DNA of 64,000 nt from Helicobacter burdigaliensis (GCF_003670295.1 NZ_QXJG01000008.1:1-64000), one strand, 5' to 3'. Shown: positions 16,312 through 26,323, counted from the first letter of the stretch. A program made the numbers and translations. The notes: a model not told the origin generated them from the letters alone.

Positions 16312-19248
16312 CTACCAAGAAAGAGATTTAGAAAACTTTATAGAATCTTATCTGCTAGAAAATAATGGATATATAAAAAGAGTGAGCCAAAACTATGATA
16401 AGACTTTATGTCTTGATACAGAATTACTTATAAGCTTTTTGCAATCTACGCAAAGTAAAGATTTAGATGAGCTAAAAAAGCGTTTGGGGGAGGGTTATAG
16501 AATTGAGATTTTAAAGCAAATTGCCTCTAAAATCACAAAGCAAGACATTGTAAAATCCCTGCAAAATGGCATAGAAATACGCGGAATAAAGCTAAGTCTA
16601 GCTTATAGAAAACCAAGCAATGCTCTAAATAGTGATAGTATAGAAAATTATAATAAAAACACCCTTTCAATCATTCGCCAACTTTATTATAGTGAGGAAA
16701 ATCAAAATTCTATTGATATAGTGGTTTTTCTAAATGGTGTGCCACTTTTAAGCATAGAACTCAAAAATCCTTTAAGTGGGCAAAATGTCTATAACGCAAT
16801 AGAACAATACAAAAAAGATAGAGATCCAAAAGAGAAGCTTTTGCAAAATTGTATCGTGCATTTTGCACTTGATTGTGATTTAGCCTTTATGGCTACAAAG
16901 CTAGAAAAAGAAAAGACAAGATTTCTCCCCTTTAATCGTGGGCTAAATAATGGTAGTGGCGAGATAGGTTTAAAAAGCGGTGCAGGAAATCCCCTAAGTG
17001 ATGGGCTAAAGAGTGCGTATCTTTGGGAGAAGATACTTAAAAAAGATATTTTGCTTACGCTTATTTTTGATTTTGTAAGAGTGGTAAAAGACAAAGATCA
17101 AGAAAAGGTTATTTTTCCGCGTTATCATCAGTTTGATGTGGTAGAAAAACTTCTAAATGACGCAAAGGTTAATGGCGTGGGTAAATGCTATTTGATACAG
17201 CATAGTGCAGGAAGCGGCAAGAGTAATTCTATTGCTTGGCTTGCACATAATCTTGTAAGTTTGCATGGAGATGTTTCGCTACCGCTCAACATGACAGAAG
17301 AAAAACTTATCTTTGATAGCATTATTGTGGTTACAGATAGAAAGGTGCTAGATTCTCAAATTAGAGAAAATGTAAAATCCTTTTCAAATACAAAAAATCT
17401 AGTAGAAGCTATCACACATGGAAGCAGACAGCTAAAAGAGGCACTAGAAGAGGGCAAGAAAATCATCATCACAACCATTCAAAAATTCCCCTATATTTTA
17501 GATGAAATCACAACCTTAAAAAGCAAACTTTTGCAATTATCATTGATGAAGCACACTCTAGTCAAAGTGGTATAAGTGCGCAAAAAATGGGTGAGGCTAT
17601 TAGAGATAAAAGCGAAGATAAGGAAAAAGATATAGATGAGCAAATTATAGAGATTATAAAAAGTAAAAAATTACAAAAAAATGCCTCCTATTTTGCATTT
17701 ACCGCTACTCCAAAGCCAAAAACTTTAGAGATGTTTGGGACGCCTTGCAATGTAAATGGAGAGGAGAAGTTTATTCCCTTTCATCTTTATTCTATGAAAC
17801 AAGCCATTGAAGAGGGGTTTATCCTTGATGTGTTAAAAGGCTATACAACTTATAAGAGTTATTATAAAATTCTTTCTTCTATTAAAGATAATCCTTTATA
17901 TGATAAAAGCAAAGCCAATAAAAAGCTAAAAGCCTATGTAGAAAACCATGAAGATTCTATTGCTAAAAAGAGTGAAATTATGTGTGAGCATTTTTTTAGC
18001 CATAGTTATAAGAAAATAGGAGCTAGGGCAAAGGCTATGGTGGTAACTAGAAGCAGAAAGAGTGCTATTAACTATTATTTTGCTTTTAGAGAATATCTAA
18101 AGAAAAACTATCCAAACTTTGAAGCGATTGTTGCATTTTCTAGTGAGTTAGATTTTAATGGTGAAACTTATAGCGAGAGTGTTCTTAATGGATTTAGTGA
18201 GAGTGTATTAAAAGATGAGTTTAAAAAGGATAAGTATAAGTTTTTAATCGTAGCAGAGAAATATCAAACCGGATTTGATGAGCCACTACTGCATACAATG
18301 TATGTGGATAAAGCCCTAAGTGGTGTAAGTGCGGTGCAAACGCTATCGCGATTAAATAGAGTATGCAAGGATAAAGAAGATACTTGTGTGCTAGATTTTG
18401 TTAATTCACATGAAGACATAGCAAAGTCTTTTAGTACATTTTATGAGCAAACTTATCTAGGTGAAAAAAGTGATATTGAAAAGATTTTTGATCTTAAAAG
18501 CAATCTTTTAGAATATGAAGTCTATACACAAGAAGAAATTGATAAATTTGTAGAATCTATTTTGAATAAAGAAAAAGAAAATATTATTCACACGCAGCTA
18601 GATAGAATGGTAGAGCGGTTTAATCAAAAAAACGATGATAAAAAAACAGAATTTTATGCTAAAGTAAAAACTTATTTAAATAATTATGCGTTTTTGGCTC
18701 AAATTCTACCCTATGAGGATATAAACCTAGAAAAGCATTATATTTTGCTTAAAAAACTTATTGCAAAGATTTTTCCTCCAAAAGGAGAAGACTTGGCAAA
18801 GGGGATTTTAGATAATGTGAGCTTTGATAGCTATCGTGTGCAACTTATAAAAAGTGAAGATATAAAGCTAGAGGGCAATGGTGAGCTTTTACCACTTAAT
18901 GCAGATGGCACAAGTAAAGCACAAGAAGTAGAGCTAAAAGAGCTTTTAAGCATTGTAAAGGAATTCAATGAGAGATATGGCAATATAGAATGGGGAGAGG
19001 GAGATAAAATCGCAAGGACATTGCAAAATATTAAAGATGATGTGCTAAAAGATGAAAGTTTTATTCAATCTTCTAAGTATTCTGATAAGCAAAATTTGCG
19101 TATTGAATTTGAAAAATTACTACAAGCAAAAATGCAAGAGATTATAGATGTAAATTTTGCTTTTTATAGAAATTTTAATGATGATGAAGTGTTTAAACAA
19201 AGGGTTACACAAAAGATGTTTGATGTGGTGTTAGCAGAAGTAGGATAA
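16304..19248 (+). pseudogene. hsdR: type I restriction endonuclease subunit, frameshifted
   Basis: HsdR translocates and cuts DNA in the type I complex. The first reading frame (16304-17575) has the PD-(D/E)XK nuclease, Asp138...Glu152-Leu-Lys154, and the helicase Walker A AGSGKS at 302-307. It goes out of frame at codon 408 (17525-17528, AAACTT). The rest continues in another frame from 17527 to 19248 with the DEAH box (IIIDEAHSSQSG), motif III FTATPKP, and motifs V and VI (EKYQTGFDEPLL, QTLSRLNR). Restoring one A gives TFAIIIDEAH and about 980 residues, normal length. No canonical slippery heptamer is in phase, so I read it as a genuine or sequencing frameshift. Confidence 0.9.
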
Positions 19249-19252
19249 ATAA

Positions 19253-19273
19253 GGTAGAAAAGATTATTCTACC
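19253..19273. terminator. bidirectional terminator between hsdR and glmS
   Basis: GGTAGAA (19253-19259) and TTCTACC (19267-19273) form a 7-bp stem with a 7-base loop in the convergent gap, overlapping the glmS stop. The minus side runs into TTATTTAT. Confidence 0.5.
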
Positions 19274-21054
19274 GTTACGCTTTTTGCTAGGTTTCTTGGC
19301 ATATCTACATCATTGCCTAAACGCAAGGAAACTTCTAGGGCAAAAAGCTGTAAAGCTACCATCATTTCAAAGAATTCTTCCATATAGCTTTTTGTTTGTG
19401 AGATTTGTATAAAATCATCACTACCTTCATAGTTTTCCGCACTAATAGCACAAATCATCGCATCTCTAGCACTTAGTTCTTCTACATTGCTTTTAATTTT
19501 CTCGTATAAAAGGTTTTTAGGCATAAGTGCTACACAAAATAGCCCACTATCTGCAAGTGCGATAGGTCCATGCTTCATCTCTCCACTAGGATAGCCCTCT
19601 GCATGTAGGTAGCTAATCTCTTTTAGCTTTAATGCGCCCTCTAATGCAAGAGGATAGAAAATATCCCTCCCTATAAAGAAGAATCCATGTCCGTGCAAAT
19701 AGCGTCTAGCAAGTCTTTTGATGTGTTCGTGGGTTTTTTTATTTACTTGTGTGAGTTTGGTGACATTTAGCATAGTCTGCGAGAGAGTTTTTATCTCTTC
19801 TTTGCTTAAAAGGTTGCGTTTTTGGGCTAGAAAACTAGCAAAAATCCATAACACCATCACTTGTGTGGCAAAGGCTTTAGTGCTTGCAACCCCTTTTTCT
19901 ATTCCAGCACGGGTAAGAAGTGAGGCATCACTTTCTCTTACGATACTACTATTATCTACATTACAAATGCTAAGCGTTTTCAAGCCTTGTTTTTTGACAA
20001 GCTTTAGGGCTTCTAGTGTATCAGCAGTTTCGCCACTTTGCGAAATTACGATAAATAGCTCATCTTTATGTAAAATAGGCTCTTTGTAGCGGAATTCGCT
20101 TGCAATTTCTACTTTGGTTTTTATTTTTGCATAGCGTTCTAATAGATAGCTTCCAGCAAGGGCAGCATGGTAGCTTGTCCCACAAGCACAAAGAGTAATG
20201 GAGCTAATGTTATCTAAATTTAAGTTCTCTAGTTCTCCTAAATTAAATGAAGTTTCACTAACTCTTCCCATCATAGTTTCTAATAAAACTTTGTGTTGCT
20301 CATAAATTTCTTTTTCCATAAAAAAGGTAAAGCCATCTTTTTGAGCTGAAAGCTTATCACCCTTTAACTCCTTTAGGTTAGTAAGAGTGGCAAAGTTTTC
20401 TTTATTCATCGCTCCAAATGCCCCATCTTCAAGGTAGCAAACTTCTTTAGCAAGTCCTATAAGGGGAGCATCTGAAGAGGCAAAATAGATTTCATCATTT
20501 TCGCCTTTTCCTATGATGAGTGGAGAGCCATTTTTGGCATAGAAAATCGTATCTTTTGCAAGGTGAGTGATGAGTAAGATTGCATATGCACCTTTTAAAG
20601 AAGAAATGGTTTTACTAAATGCTTCTAGAGGGTTTTTAGAGTTTTGCAAAAAGTCTTCAAAAAGATGCACGATGACTTCTGTATCGGTTTGTGAGATAAA
20701 AGAGATTCCCTTTTTTTGCAAGTCTTCTTTTAAACTTTGATAGTTTTCAATAATCCCATTATGCACGACATTGCTAAATTGTCCAAAATGGGGGTGTGCA
20801 TTCACTTCAGTGGGCTTTCCATGCGTTGCCCATCTTGTGTGTCCTATACCCACTCCAAAACCGCTAGAGCTAAAATCTTGGCATTTTCTCTCTAAATTTT
20901 CTAGTTTGCCAACGGATTTAAAAGTATCAATTTTATCCTCTTTTAGCACACAGATTCCAGCAGAATCATAACCTCTATATTCTAACTCTTTTAACCCATT
21001 TAAAAGAATAGATTTTTTCTCTTTTGTGCCGATATAGCCGATAATTCCACACAT
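19264..21054 (-). CDS. glmS: glutamine-fructose-6-phosphate aminotransferase
   Basis: GlmS makes glucosamine 6-phosphate from fructose 6-phosphate and glutamine, feeding peptidoglycan and lipopolysaccharide. The start is the ATG at 21054 because the family needs Cys next to Met as the N-terminal nucleophile (MCGIIGYIG); an ATG three codons earlier is in frame but would bury it. The glutaminase half shows the HTRWATHG and NGIIEN segments. Two SIS domains follow (CGTSYHAALAG, SQSGETADT, SGEMKHGPIAL), and the end is DMPRNLAKSVTVE. At 596 residues it is full length. No ribozyme-like leader was seen. Confidence 0.96.
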   Translation of the reverse strand: MCGIIGYIGTKEKKSILLNGLKELEYRGYDSAGICVLKEDKIDTFKSVGKLENLERKCQDFSSSGFGVGIGHTRWATHGKPTEVNAHPHFGQFSNVVHNGIIENYQSLKEDLQKKGISFISQTDTEVIVHLFEDFLQNSKNPLEAFSKTISSLKGAYAILLITHLAKDTIFYAKNGSPLIIGKGENDEIYFASSDAPLIGLAKEVCYLEDGAFGAMNKENFATLTNLKELKGDKLSAQKDGFTFFMEKEIYEQHKVLLETMMGRVSETSFNLGELENLNLDNISSITLCACGTSYHAALAGSYLLERYAKIKTKVEIASEFRYKEPILHKDELFIVISQSGETADTLEALKLVKKQGLKTLSICNVDNSSIVRESDASLLTRAGIEKGVASTKAFATQVMVLWIFASFLAQKRNLLSKEEIKTLSQTMLNVTKLTQVNKKTHEHIKRLARRYLHGHGFFFIGRDIFYPLALEGALKLKEISYLHAEGYPSGEMKHGPIALADSGLFCVALMPKNLLYEKIKSNVEELSARDAMICAISAENYEGSDDFIQISQTKSYMEEFFEMMVALQLFALEVSLRLGNDVDMPRNLAKSVTVE

Positions 21055-21143
21055 TGCAAACACTCCTAGAATTAAAATTTTTGTATTCTTGCATAAATTC
21101 TATAAATAAAAAGTAAATTAGCAGGGTTTTTGAATAATTATCT

Positions 21144-21149
21144 TATAAT
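21144..21149 (+). promoter_or_regulatory. -10 box of P450 operon
   Basis: TATAAT at 21144 would start transcription near 21157. The leader then contains TATCCTATAA...TTATAAGGATA (about 21161-21184), an imperfect inverted repeat that may be a leader hairpin or operator. Confidence 0.4.
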
Positions 21150-21224
21150 TTAGGCAAAATTATCCTATAAAAATTATAAGGATAGAATCTAAAAAAGATA
21201 TAAAATTAAATTTTAAGGAAAGAA

Positions 21225-22352
21225 TTGCAAAGAGATGTTTTTTATATCCCCGGTTATGATCCTAGAGGACGCAGACATTATTACTCGCTTTTAAAAGAAA
21301 ATTTACAAAAGCAAAATAAAATCAATGGATTAAATTTAGAAATTTCTCCTTTAAAAAAAAGCAAATTACCTTATTGTGAAATTTATCAAAAAGAAGCAAA
21401 AACGCATTATTATTTTTTAGAATGGGATAGCATTATAAGGGCGCATTGGGCTAGAAATAGTTTGCAGTATTTAAAAGAGTTTTTGTATTTTTTGAAAGTT
21501 TATGTATTTTCTAGTCTTTTTATGAAATTTGCCAAAGCTTCTAAAACGCAGCTTATTGCAGGGCTTTATCCTGTGCTTTATTTTACTTTTATGCAGATTT
21601 TTGGAATCTTTTTGGTTTTGTTAAGTTTAATAATTTTAGCAGATTTTGGCAGTTTATTTTTGGGTTTGGGGGTAGTTTTTGGAATTATTTTTTTAAAATT
21701 TTGGAATGATTTTGTGATTTTTTGTGGTAAAAAATTAGCCGTTTTTTGGCTTTCTAACATTTATGTATTTTGTGCTAAGTTTGCAAAAGGTAAAATTAAA
21801 GACTTAAATGCTAAAGAGAGTGAATTTGCACAAGAGATTGTGGAGATTTTAGAGCTAAACCATCAAAATAAAAATTATGAAATGCTTATCATCTCGCATA
21901 GTGTGGGGACGATTTTAAGCATTGGGGTGGTTTTTAGAGTGATAGAACTTGCCAAAAAGAGAAATTTAAATCTTGCAAATTTAAAACTTGTAACCTTAGG
22001 AGAGTGTATTCCACTTGCAAGTTTTCAAAAAGATAATGAGGCTTTTATAGGGCAGTTAAGAGGTATTATAGAAGCAAAATTGGTGTGGATTGATATTACC
22101 TCTCCTATTGATGGGGCTTGTTTTCCTTTGCTAGATTTTGTTACAATAGCAGGAATTAAAAAAGATAAATTTCCGTATTTTAAAAATGCACGATTTTTTA
22201 CACTTTTTAGTAAAGAAACTTATAAAAACATACGAAAGAATCGCTATTTAGCACATTTTTTGTATTTATATGCTAATGAAATTTTGGGCGAATATGATTA
22301 TTTTTCTCTTATTGGTTCTAAAGATTTTTTAGAAAATAAATTTAAGGAGTGA
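21225..22352 (+). CDS. membrane-anchored alpha/beta-hydrolase-like protein, unknown substrate
   Basis: A 375-residue protein opening RDVFYIPGYDPRGRRHYYSLL, an alpha/beta-hydrolase-like first strand and oxyanion loop. Two or three hydrophobic segments (about 115-180) sit in the middle. The sequence IISHSVGTILSIG (about 224-236) has the nucleophile-elbow pattern xHSxG. Later, GECIPL and a DITSPIDGACFP segment could supply the acid. The start is TTG with AAGGA 5 bases upstream. The P450 ATG lies only 2 bases past its stop, so the two are cotranscribed. I recall a similar pair in C. jejuni (Cj1412c-Cj1411c). Lipase or esterase activity is inference. Confidence 0.7.
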   Translation: MQRDVFYIPGYDPRGRRHYYSLLKENLQKQNKINGLNLEISPLKKSKLPYCEIYQKEAKTHYYFLEWDSIIRAHWARNSLQYLKEFLYFLKVYVFSSLFMKFAKASKTQLIAGLYPVLYFTFMQIFGIFLVLLSLIILADFGSLFLGLGVVFGIIFLKFWNDFVIFCGKKLAVFWLSNIYVFCAKFAKGKIKDLNAKESEFAQEIVEILELNHQNKNYEMLIISHSVGTILSIGVVFRVIELAKKRNLNLANLKLVTLGECIPLASFQKDNEAFIGQLRGIIEAKLVWIDITSPIDGACFPLLDFVTIAGIKKDKFPYFKNARFFTLFSKETYKNIRKNRYLAHFLYLYANEILGEYDYFSLIGSKDFLENKFKE

Positions 22353-22354
22353 AG

Positions 22355-23725
22355 ATGGGTGAATGTCCCTTTTTCCCAGCCCCTCATAAAAATAAAGCAA
22401 GTTTGCTTGTAACCTTTTTATTAAAACGCAGATCATGGCTTGATGGTTTGTATGAGCGAAGCTATAAAATGAAATCAGGTAGGGTAAAAATGCCCGGATT
22501 TGATTTAGTGATCGCAAATCACCCAAAAGATGTGCGAAGGATTATGGTAGATGAGGTAAAGGAGTTTCCTAAAAGTCAGCTTTTGCACGAGCTTTTAAGC
22601 CCACTTTTGGGAGAGAGTATTTTTACCACAAATGGAGAAGTATGGAAGAGGCAAAGGGAGCTTTTACGCCCTTCATTTGAACAAGCAAGAATCACTAAAG
22701 TTTTTTCGCTTATGCATGAAGCGGTTTTTGATATGATGCAAAAAATAGAGAACTTAAGTGCTAAAAATAATATCTTAGAAGTAGATGAAATTATGACTTT
22801 TGTAACTGCAGATGTGATTTTTAGAACCATTATGTCAGAAAAATTGGATGAATTAAGGGGCAAGGCAGTGCTAGATGCGTTTGTAACCTTTCAAGAACAA
22901 ACGGTGCATAGGGCAATCCATAAGATGTTTTGTTTGCCAAAATGGGTATCTATGCTTTTAGGAGAATATAAAAGAATAAGGGCTGGAAATACCATTAGAA
23001 AGGTGTTAGCAGATATTATAAAGCCTCGCTATGAAGCCTATAAAGAAGGGGATAGCACATATAGTGATATTCTCTCCTCACTTTTAGCGGTTGTAGATGT
23101 GGATACAAAGAAGCGATTTGGCTTTGAAGAGATTTTAGATCAAGTGGCGATGCTTTTTTTAGCAGGGCATGAAACTTCAGCAAGCTCGCTTACATGGGCG
23201 CTTTATCTCCTAAGCTTAAACCAAAAAGAGCAAGAGTTAGCTTATAAAGAGATAATTTCTATTAATCCTAGTGGAGATTTTGATATTTTGAATTTAAGGG
23301 CTTTAAAGTATTTAAATAATGTTTTTAAAGAATCGCTTAGATTATATCCGCCGGTTGGATTTTTTGCAAGAACTGCTACAAAAGATACAAATATTCAAAG
23401 AAATGAGCTAAAAGAGGGGAGTGGTGTGGTTGTAGCACCTTGGCTTATCCATAGGCATGAGAGTTATTGGAGTAATCCGCATAGCTTTAACCCCTCTCGC
23501 TTTGAAGAAAAAGAGAGAATTATAAAAGATACTTATATGCCCTTTGGTATGGGAGAGCGTATTTGCATAGGGCAAGGGTTTGCTATTCAAGAGGCGATGT
23601 TGATTTTAGCAAATATTTTAAGGACTTATAAGTTAGAATTACAAGATGGTTTTGTTCCAGATGTGGTGGGGAGGCTTACTATCCGTTCTGCAAATGGAAT
23701 GAGGATTAAATTTACTAAAAGATAG
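22355..23725 (+). CDS. cytochrome P450
   Basis: A heme monooxygenase, unusual for a small microaerophilic genome. The 456 residues include the I-helix oxygen-activation motif LAGHETSASSLTW, the K-helix ExxR in ESLRLYPP, the PERF-like region NPSRFEE and the heme-cysteine loop FGMGERICIGQ with Cys404. GTG at 22349 would be in frame but overlaps the AAGGAG ribosome site, so ATG at 22355 is chosen. No ferredoxin or reductase gene is adjacent, so the electron donor must come from elsewhere. The substrate is unknown; a fatty acid or lipid fits the hydrolase-like neighbour. It resembles the CYP172 type I recall from C. jejuni Cj1411c. Confidence 0.95.
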   Translation: MGECPFFPAPHKNKASLLVTFLLKRRSWLDGLYERSYKMKSGRVKMPGFDLVIANHPKDVRRIMVDEVKEFPKSQLLHELLSPLLGESIFTTNGEVWKRQRELLRPSFEQARITKVFSLMHEAVFDMMQKIENLSAKNNILEVDEIMTFVTADVIFRTIMSEKLDELRGKAVLDAFVTFQEQTVHRAIHKMFCLPKWVSMLLGEYKRIRAGNTIRKVLADIIKPRYEAYKEGDSTYSDILSSLLAVVDVDTKKRFGFEEILDQVAMLFLAGHETSASSLTWALYLLSLNQKEQELAYKEIISINPSGDFDILNLRALKYLNNVFKESLRLYPPVGFFARTATKDTNIQRNELKEGSGVVVAPWLIHRHESYWSNPHSFNPSRFEEKERIIKDTYMPFGMGERICIGQGFAIQEAMLILANILRTYKLELQDGFVPDVVGRLTIRSANGMRIKFTKR

Positions 23726-23730
23726 GAAAG

Positions 23731-24084
23731 ATGAAAGAAAAACTAGCAGGGACAATCCTACTTTGCGCACTTGTGCCTTTAATGATAATAGGATATTTAT
23801 TTATTGTTATTGTGGGGACTTTTGGTAAAGTTAGTCGTGTAAGACAAGGGGTTAGAGCGCTAGATCATTTTGTAAATGCAACACTTTTTAATGGCTATGC
23901 TTGGGAATCTATTTCTTCACATGCTTGGAGGGAGCGGGATAAAAGGTGGGCAAAAATTGTGATAAAAATCACAAATTATTTTCAAAAAGATCATTGCAAA
24001 AGGGCAAATTCAAGAGAGCAACCCATTATTGATTTAATGCTTAGAAAACGCCTTAATGATCAAACTATCGGCAAACAATTATAA
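23731..24084 (+). CDS. small membrane protein of P450 operon
   Basis: 117 residues: an N-terminal hydrophobic segment (about 8-32, LLCALVPLMIIGYLFIVIVG) followed by a basic cytosolic-looking part, rich in Arg and Lys, with a SHAWRERDKRWAK patch. I do not recognise a domain. Its start is 5 bases after the P450 stop with AGGAAAG just upstream, so it belongs to the same operon; I recall a similar gene (Cj1410c) beside the C. jejuni P450. It may anchor or position the P450, but that is a guess from context. Confidence 0.7.
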   Translation: MKEKLAGTILLCALVPLMIIGYLFIVIVGTFGKVSRVRQGVRALDHFVNATLFNGYAWESISSHAWRERDKRWAKIVIKITNYFQKDHCKRANSREQPIIDLMLRKRLNDQTIGKQL

Positions 24085-24107
24085 TTTAGATTCTACAAAG
24101 GAAAATT

Positions 24108-25124
24108 ATGCAAACTTATCTATTTACAGGGGCTTGTGGATATATTGGCTCACATACAGCTTATTGTTTTTTAAAAAATACCGATTGTAAGATTGTGATT
24201 TTAGATAATCTTAGCACAGGATTTAAGGAAAACTTAGCATTTTTGCAAGAAAGCTTTAAAGGAAGAGTGGAATTTGTTTGCGGGGATTTTGGGGATATTT
24301 TGGTTTTAGAGAAGCTTTTTAGTGCATTTAAAATAGATGCGATTGTGCATTTTGCGGGGAGTTTGATTGTAAGCGAATCAGTTATTAAGCCTTTATTATA
24401 TTTTCATAATAACACAGCAAAAACGATTACACTTTTAGAGGTAGCGCAAAAATTTGGTGTAAATAAAATGCTCTTTAGCTCCACAGCGGCGGTTTATGGA
24501 GAGGTACAAGATGCAAAACCTATTAAAGAAAATGCAATACCTAATCCTATCAATCCTTATGGGGAATCTAAGCTGATGATTGAAAAGATACTAAAAAGCC
24601 TAGAAGTGGCAAATAAGGATTTTAAAAGCGTGATTTTGCGTTATTTTAATGTAGCGGGTGCTTTAAATGAATCTAAAAACTTAGGGCAAAGATCGCTTAA
24701 TGCTACACATTTAATCAAAGTAGCTTGTGAGGTTGCGGTGGGTAAAAGACAAGAAATGGGGATTTTTGGGGTGGATTATCCTACAAAAGATGGCACATGC
24801 ATTAGGGATTATATCCATGTAGATGATTTAGCAAGTGCGCATTTAGAGAGCTTAAAAACTTTAGAAAAAGAGGGGCAATCACAAGTTTATAATGTGGGCT
24901 ATGGGGTTGGATTTAGTGTAAAAGAAGTAATTAATTGCGTTAAAAAAGTAAGTGGGGTGGATTTTATAGTTAAAGAGTTAAAAAGGAGAGCAGGGGATTC
25001 AGCAACTTTAATGAGTGATAATCAAAAGATTCTAACCCATACAAATTGGAAGCCAAAATATAATGATTTAGAGCTTATTTGTAAGAGTGCATATGAATGG
25101 GAAAAACAGCTAAATAGCAAGTAA
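24108..25124 (+). CDS. galE: UDP-glucose 4-epimerase
   Basis: GalE interconverts UDP-glucose and UDP-galactose (or their N-acetyl forms) for lipopolysaccharide and glycan synthesis. It is an extended SDR of 338 residues, with the NAD motif GACGYIGSHTAY at the N terminus, catalytic Ser-Ser-Thr (FSSTAAVYGE), the YxxxK motif YGESKLMIEK near residue 150, and the typical DGTCIRDYIHVDDLASAH and NVGYGVGFSVKEV segments. It sits 23 bases after the small membrane gene and may be cotranscribed, although it is also a common stand-alone gene. N-acetyl substrate preference cannot be told from sequence. Confidence 0.93.
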   Translation: MQTYLFTGACGYIGSHTAYCFLKNTDCKIVILDNLSTGFKENLAFLQESFKGRVEFVCGDFGDILVLEKLFSAFKIDAIVHFAGSLIVSESVIKPLLYFHNNTAKTITLLEVAQKFGVNKMLFSSTAAVYGEVQDAKPIKENAIPNPINPYGESKLMIEKILKSLEVANKDFKSVILRYFNVAGALNESKNLGQRSLNATHLIKVACEVAVGKRQEMGIFGVDYPTKDGTCIRDYIHVDDLASAHLESLKTLEKEGQSQVYNVGYGVGFSVKEVINCVKKVSGVDFIVKELKRRAGDSATLMSDNQKILTHTNWKPKYNDLELICKSAYEWEKQLNSK

Positions 25125-25138
25125 TTTTTAGAATATGT

Positions 25139-25175
25139 TATAATTACGCAAAAAACATTATGTAAAAAACATAAT
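25139..25175 (+). promoter_or_regulatory. -10 box and ATTATGT inverted repeat before ATPase
   Basis: TATAAT (25139-25144) is followed near the expected start by ATTATGT (25157-25163), AAAAA and ACATAAT (25169-25175), a perfect 7-bp inverted repeat. It may be an operator, or a chance palindrome in AT-rich DNA. Confidence 0.4.
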
Positions 25176-25189
25176 AAAAGGAAATTTCG

Positions 25190-26308
25190 ATGAATAAAGG
25201 CTTAGAAGAGCAAGACAATCCCTTTTTTTATGGTGGAATTGTAAGGAATGAATTTTTTTGCAATCGTATTTTAGAAAAGCAAGAGCTAAAAAGAGATATT
25301 CATAATGGGCTAAATCTTTTAATTTACGCACCACGCCGTTTTGGCAAGACTTCATTTGTATTGCAAACCCTAGAAGAGCTAGAATGTAAATTTGTCTTTA
25401 TTGATTTTATGAGTATTTTAAGCATAGAAGATTTTATCAATAAATATTTTAATGCAATTGCAAAAAATCTCAAAGAACCTATGGAGAAAGTGATAGATTT
25501 TTGCAAAAATATTTTAAAAATAAAGCCAAATATTAGCGTGAATTTTGGAAGTAATGGAGAGGCTAATTTTTCTTTAAATTTTAGTGCAAATGAAGTAAGG
25601 CAGACGCTAGAAGATGTGCTTAATCTCCCATTTTTACTTGCAAAAAAGGGCAAAAAATTTGTCGTGGTGTTTGATGAGTTTCAAGAGATTGAAAATTTTG
25701 GTTATGAATCGCTTTTTCGTTCTTGTTTACAAATGCATGGCAAGGAGGTTTCTTATATTTTTATGGGGAGCAAAAAATCCTTGCTAGATTCTATGTTTAT
25801 GGATAAGAAAAGAGCCTTTTATAAAAGCGTGAAGCATTTTATCATCGATACAATTAGCCTAGAAGATTGGAGTGAGTTTATACAAAAGCGATTTAGCGCT
25901 AAGGGTAAGCAAATAGAAACGCATTTTATTGAAGAGATTTTTAAAATCACTAAGGGTTTTCCTTATTACACACAGCAATTTGCATATGAATTATGGAATT
26001 TTACACAAAATGCAGTAGATGAAAAATGTTTTCAAACAACTTTAAAGCTTATTTTGGAGCGTGAAAATGACTATTTTGCACTAGAGTGGGAGAATCTTAC
26101 TAAAAATCAACGCATCGCTTTAAAAATCGTCCTAGAGCAAAAGGGCGCTAAACTCTATGATAATGCACTGCTTAAAAACTCTTCTTTGCAGACTGCACTT
26201 AATGGCTTAAAGGTAAAAGATATTTTGGATAAAAGGGGGCAGGTTTATTATCTAGTAGATCCTGTGTTTGAATATTGGCTAAAAGAATGCAGGGGATTAG
26301 GAATATAA
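25190..26308 (+). CDS. archaeal-type/COG1672-like P-loop ATPase, unknown target
   Basis: A 372-residue STAND-like ATPase. The N-terminal NPFFYGGIVRNEFFCNR motif is the usual lead-in to this family, followed by Walker A YAPRRFGKTSF (about 46-56) and Walker B FVVVFDEFQEIENF. Sensor-like FMGSKKSLLDSMF and KGFPYYTQQFAYELW follow. A C-terminal winged helix starts at LTKNQRIALK and ends LVDPVFEYWLKE. Such ATPases are common, often lone, and their targets are unknown; some act in defence or regulation. It has its own promoter with an inverted repeat and no evident partner. Confidence 0.75.
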   Translation: MNKGLEEQDNPFFYGGIVRNEFFCNRILEKQELKRDIHNGLNLLIYAPRRFGKTSFVLQTLEELECKFVFIDFMSILSIEDFINKYFNAIAKNLKEPMEKVIDFCKNILKIKPNISVNFGSNGEANFSLNFSANEVRQTLEDVLNLPFLLAKKGKKFVVVFDEFQEIENFGYESLFRSCLQMHGKEVSYIFMGSKKSLLDSMFMDKKRAFYKSVKHFIIDTISLEDWSEFIQKRFSAKGKQIETHFIEEIFKITKGFPYYTQQFAYELWNFTQNAVDEKCFQTTLKLILERENDYFALEWENLTKNQRIALKIVLEQKGAKLYDNALLKNSSLQTALNGLKVKDILDKRGQVYYLVDPVFEYWLKECRGLGI

Positions 26309-26323
26309 AAGCAAAAAAACTAA

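Noticed and set aside
17515-17535. Programmed -1 frameshifting to make full-length HsdR
   Set aside because: The zero-frame codons here, AGC AAA CTT TTG, contain no X-XXY-YYZ heptamer in phase and no following stem is evident. A mutation or sequencing error is simpler.
21055-21224. glmS ribozyme or other riboswitch before glmS
   Set aside because: The leader is AT-rich without a conserved core; such ribozymes are mostly from Gram-positive bacteria.
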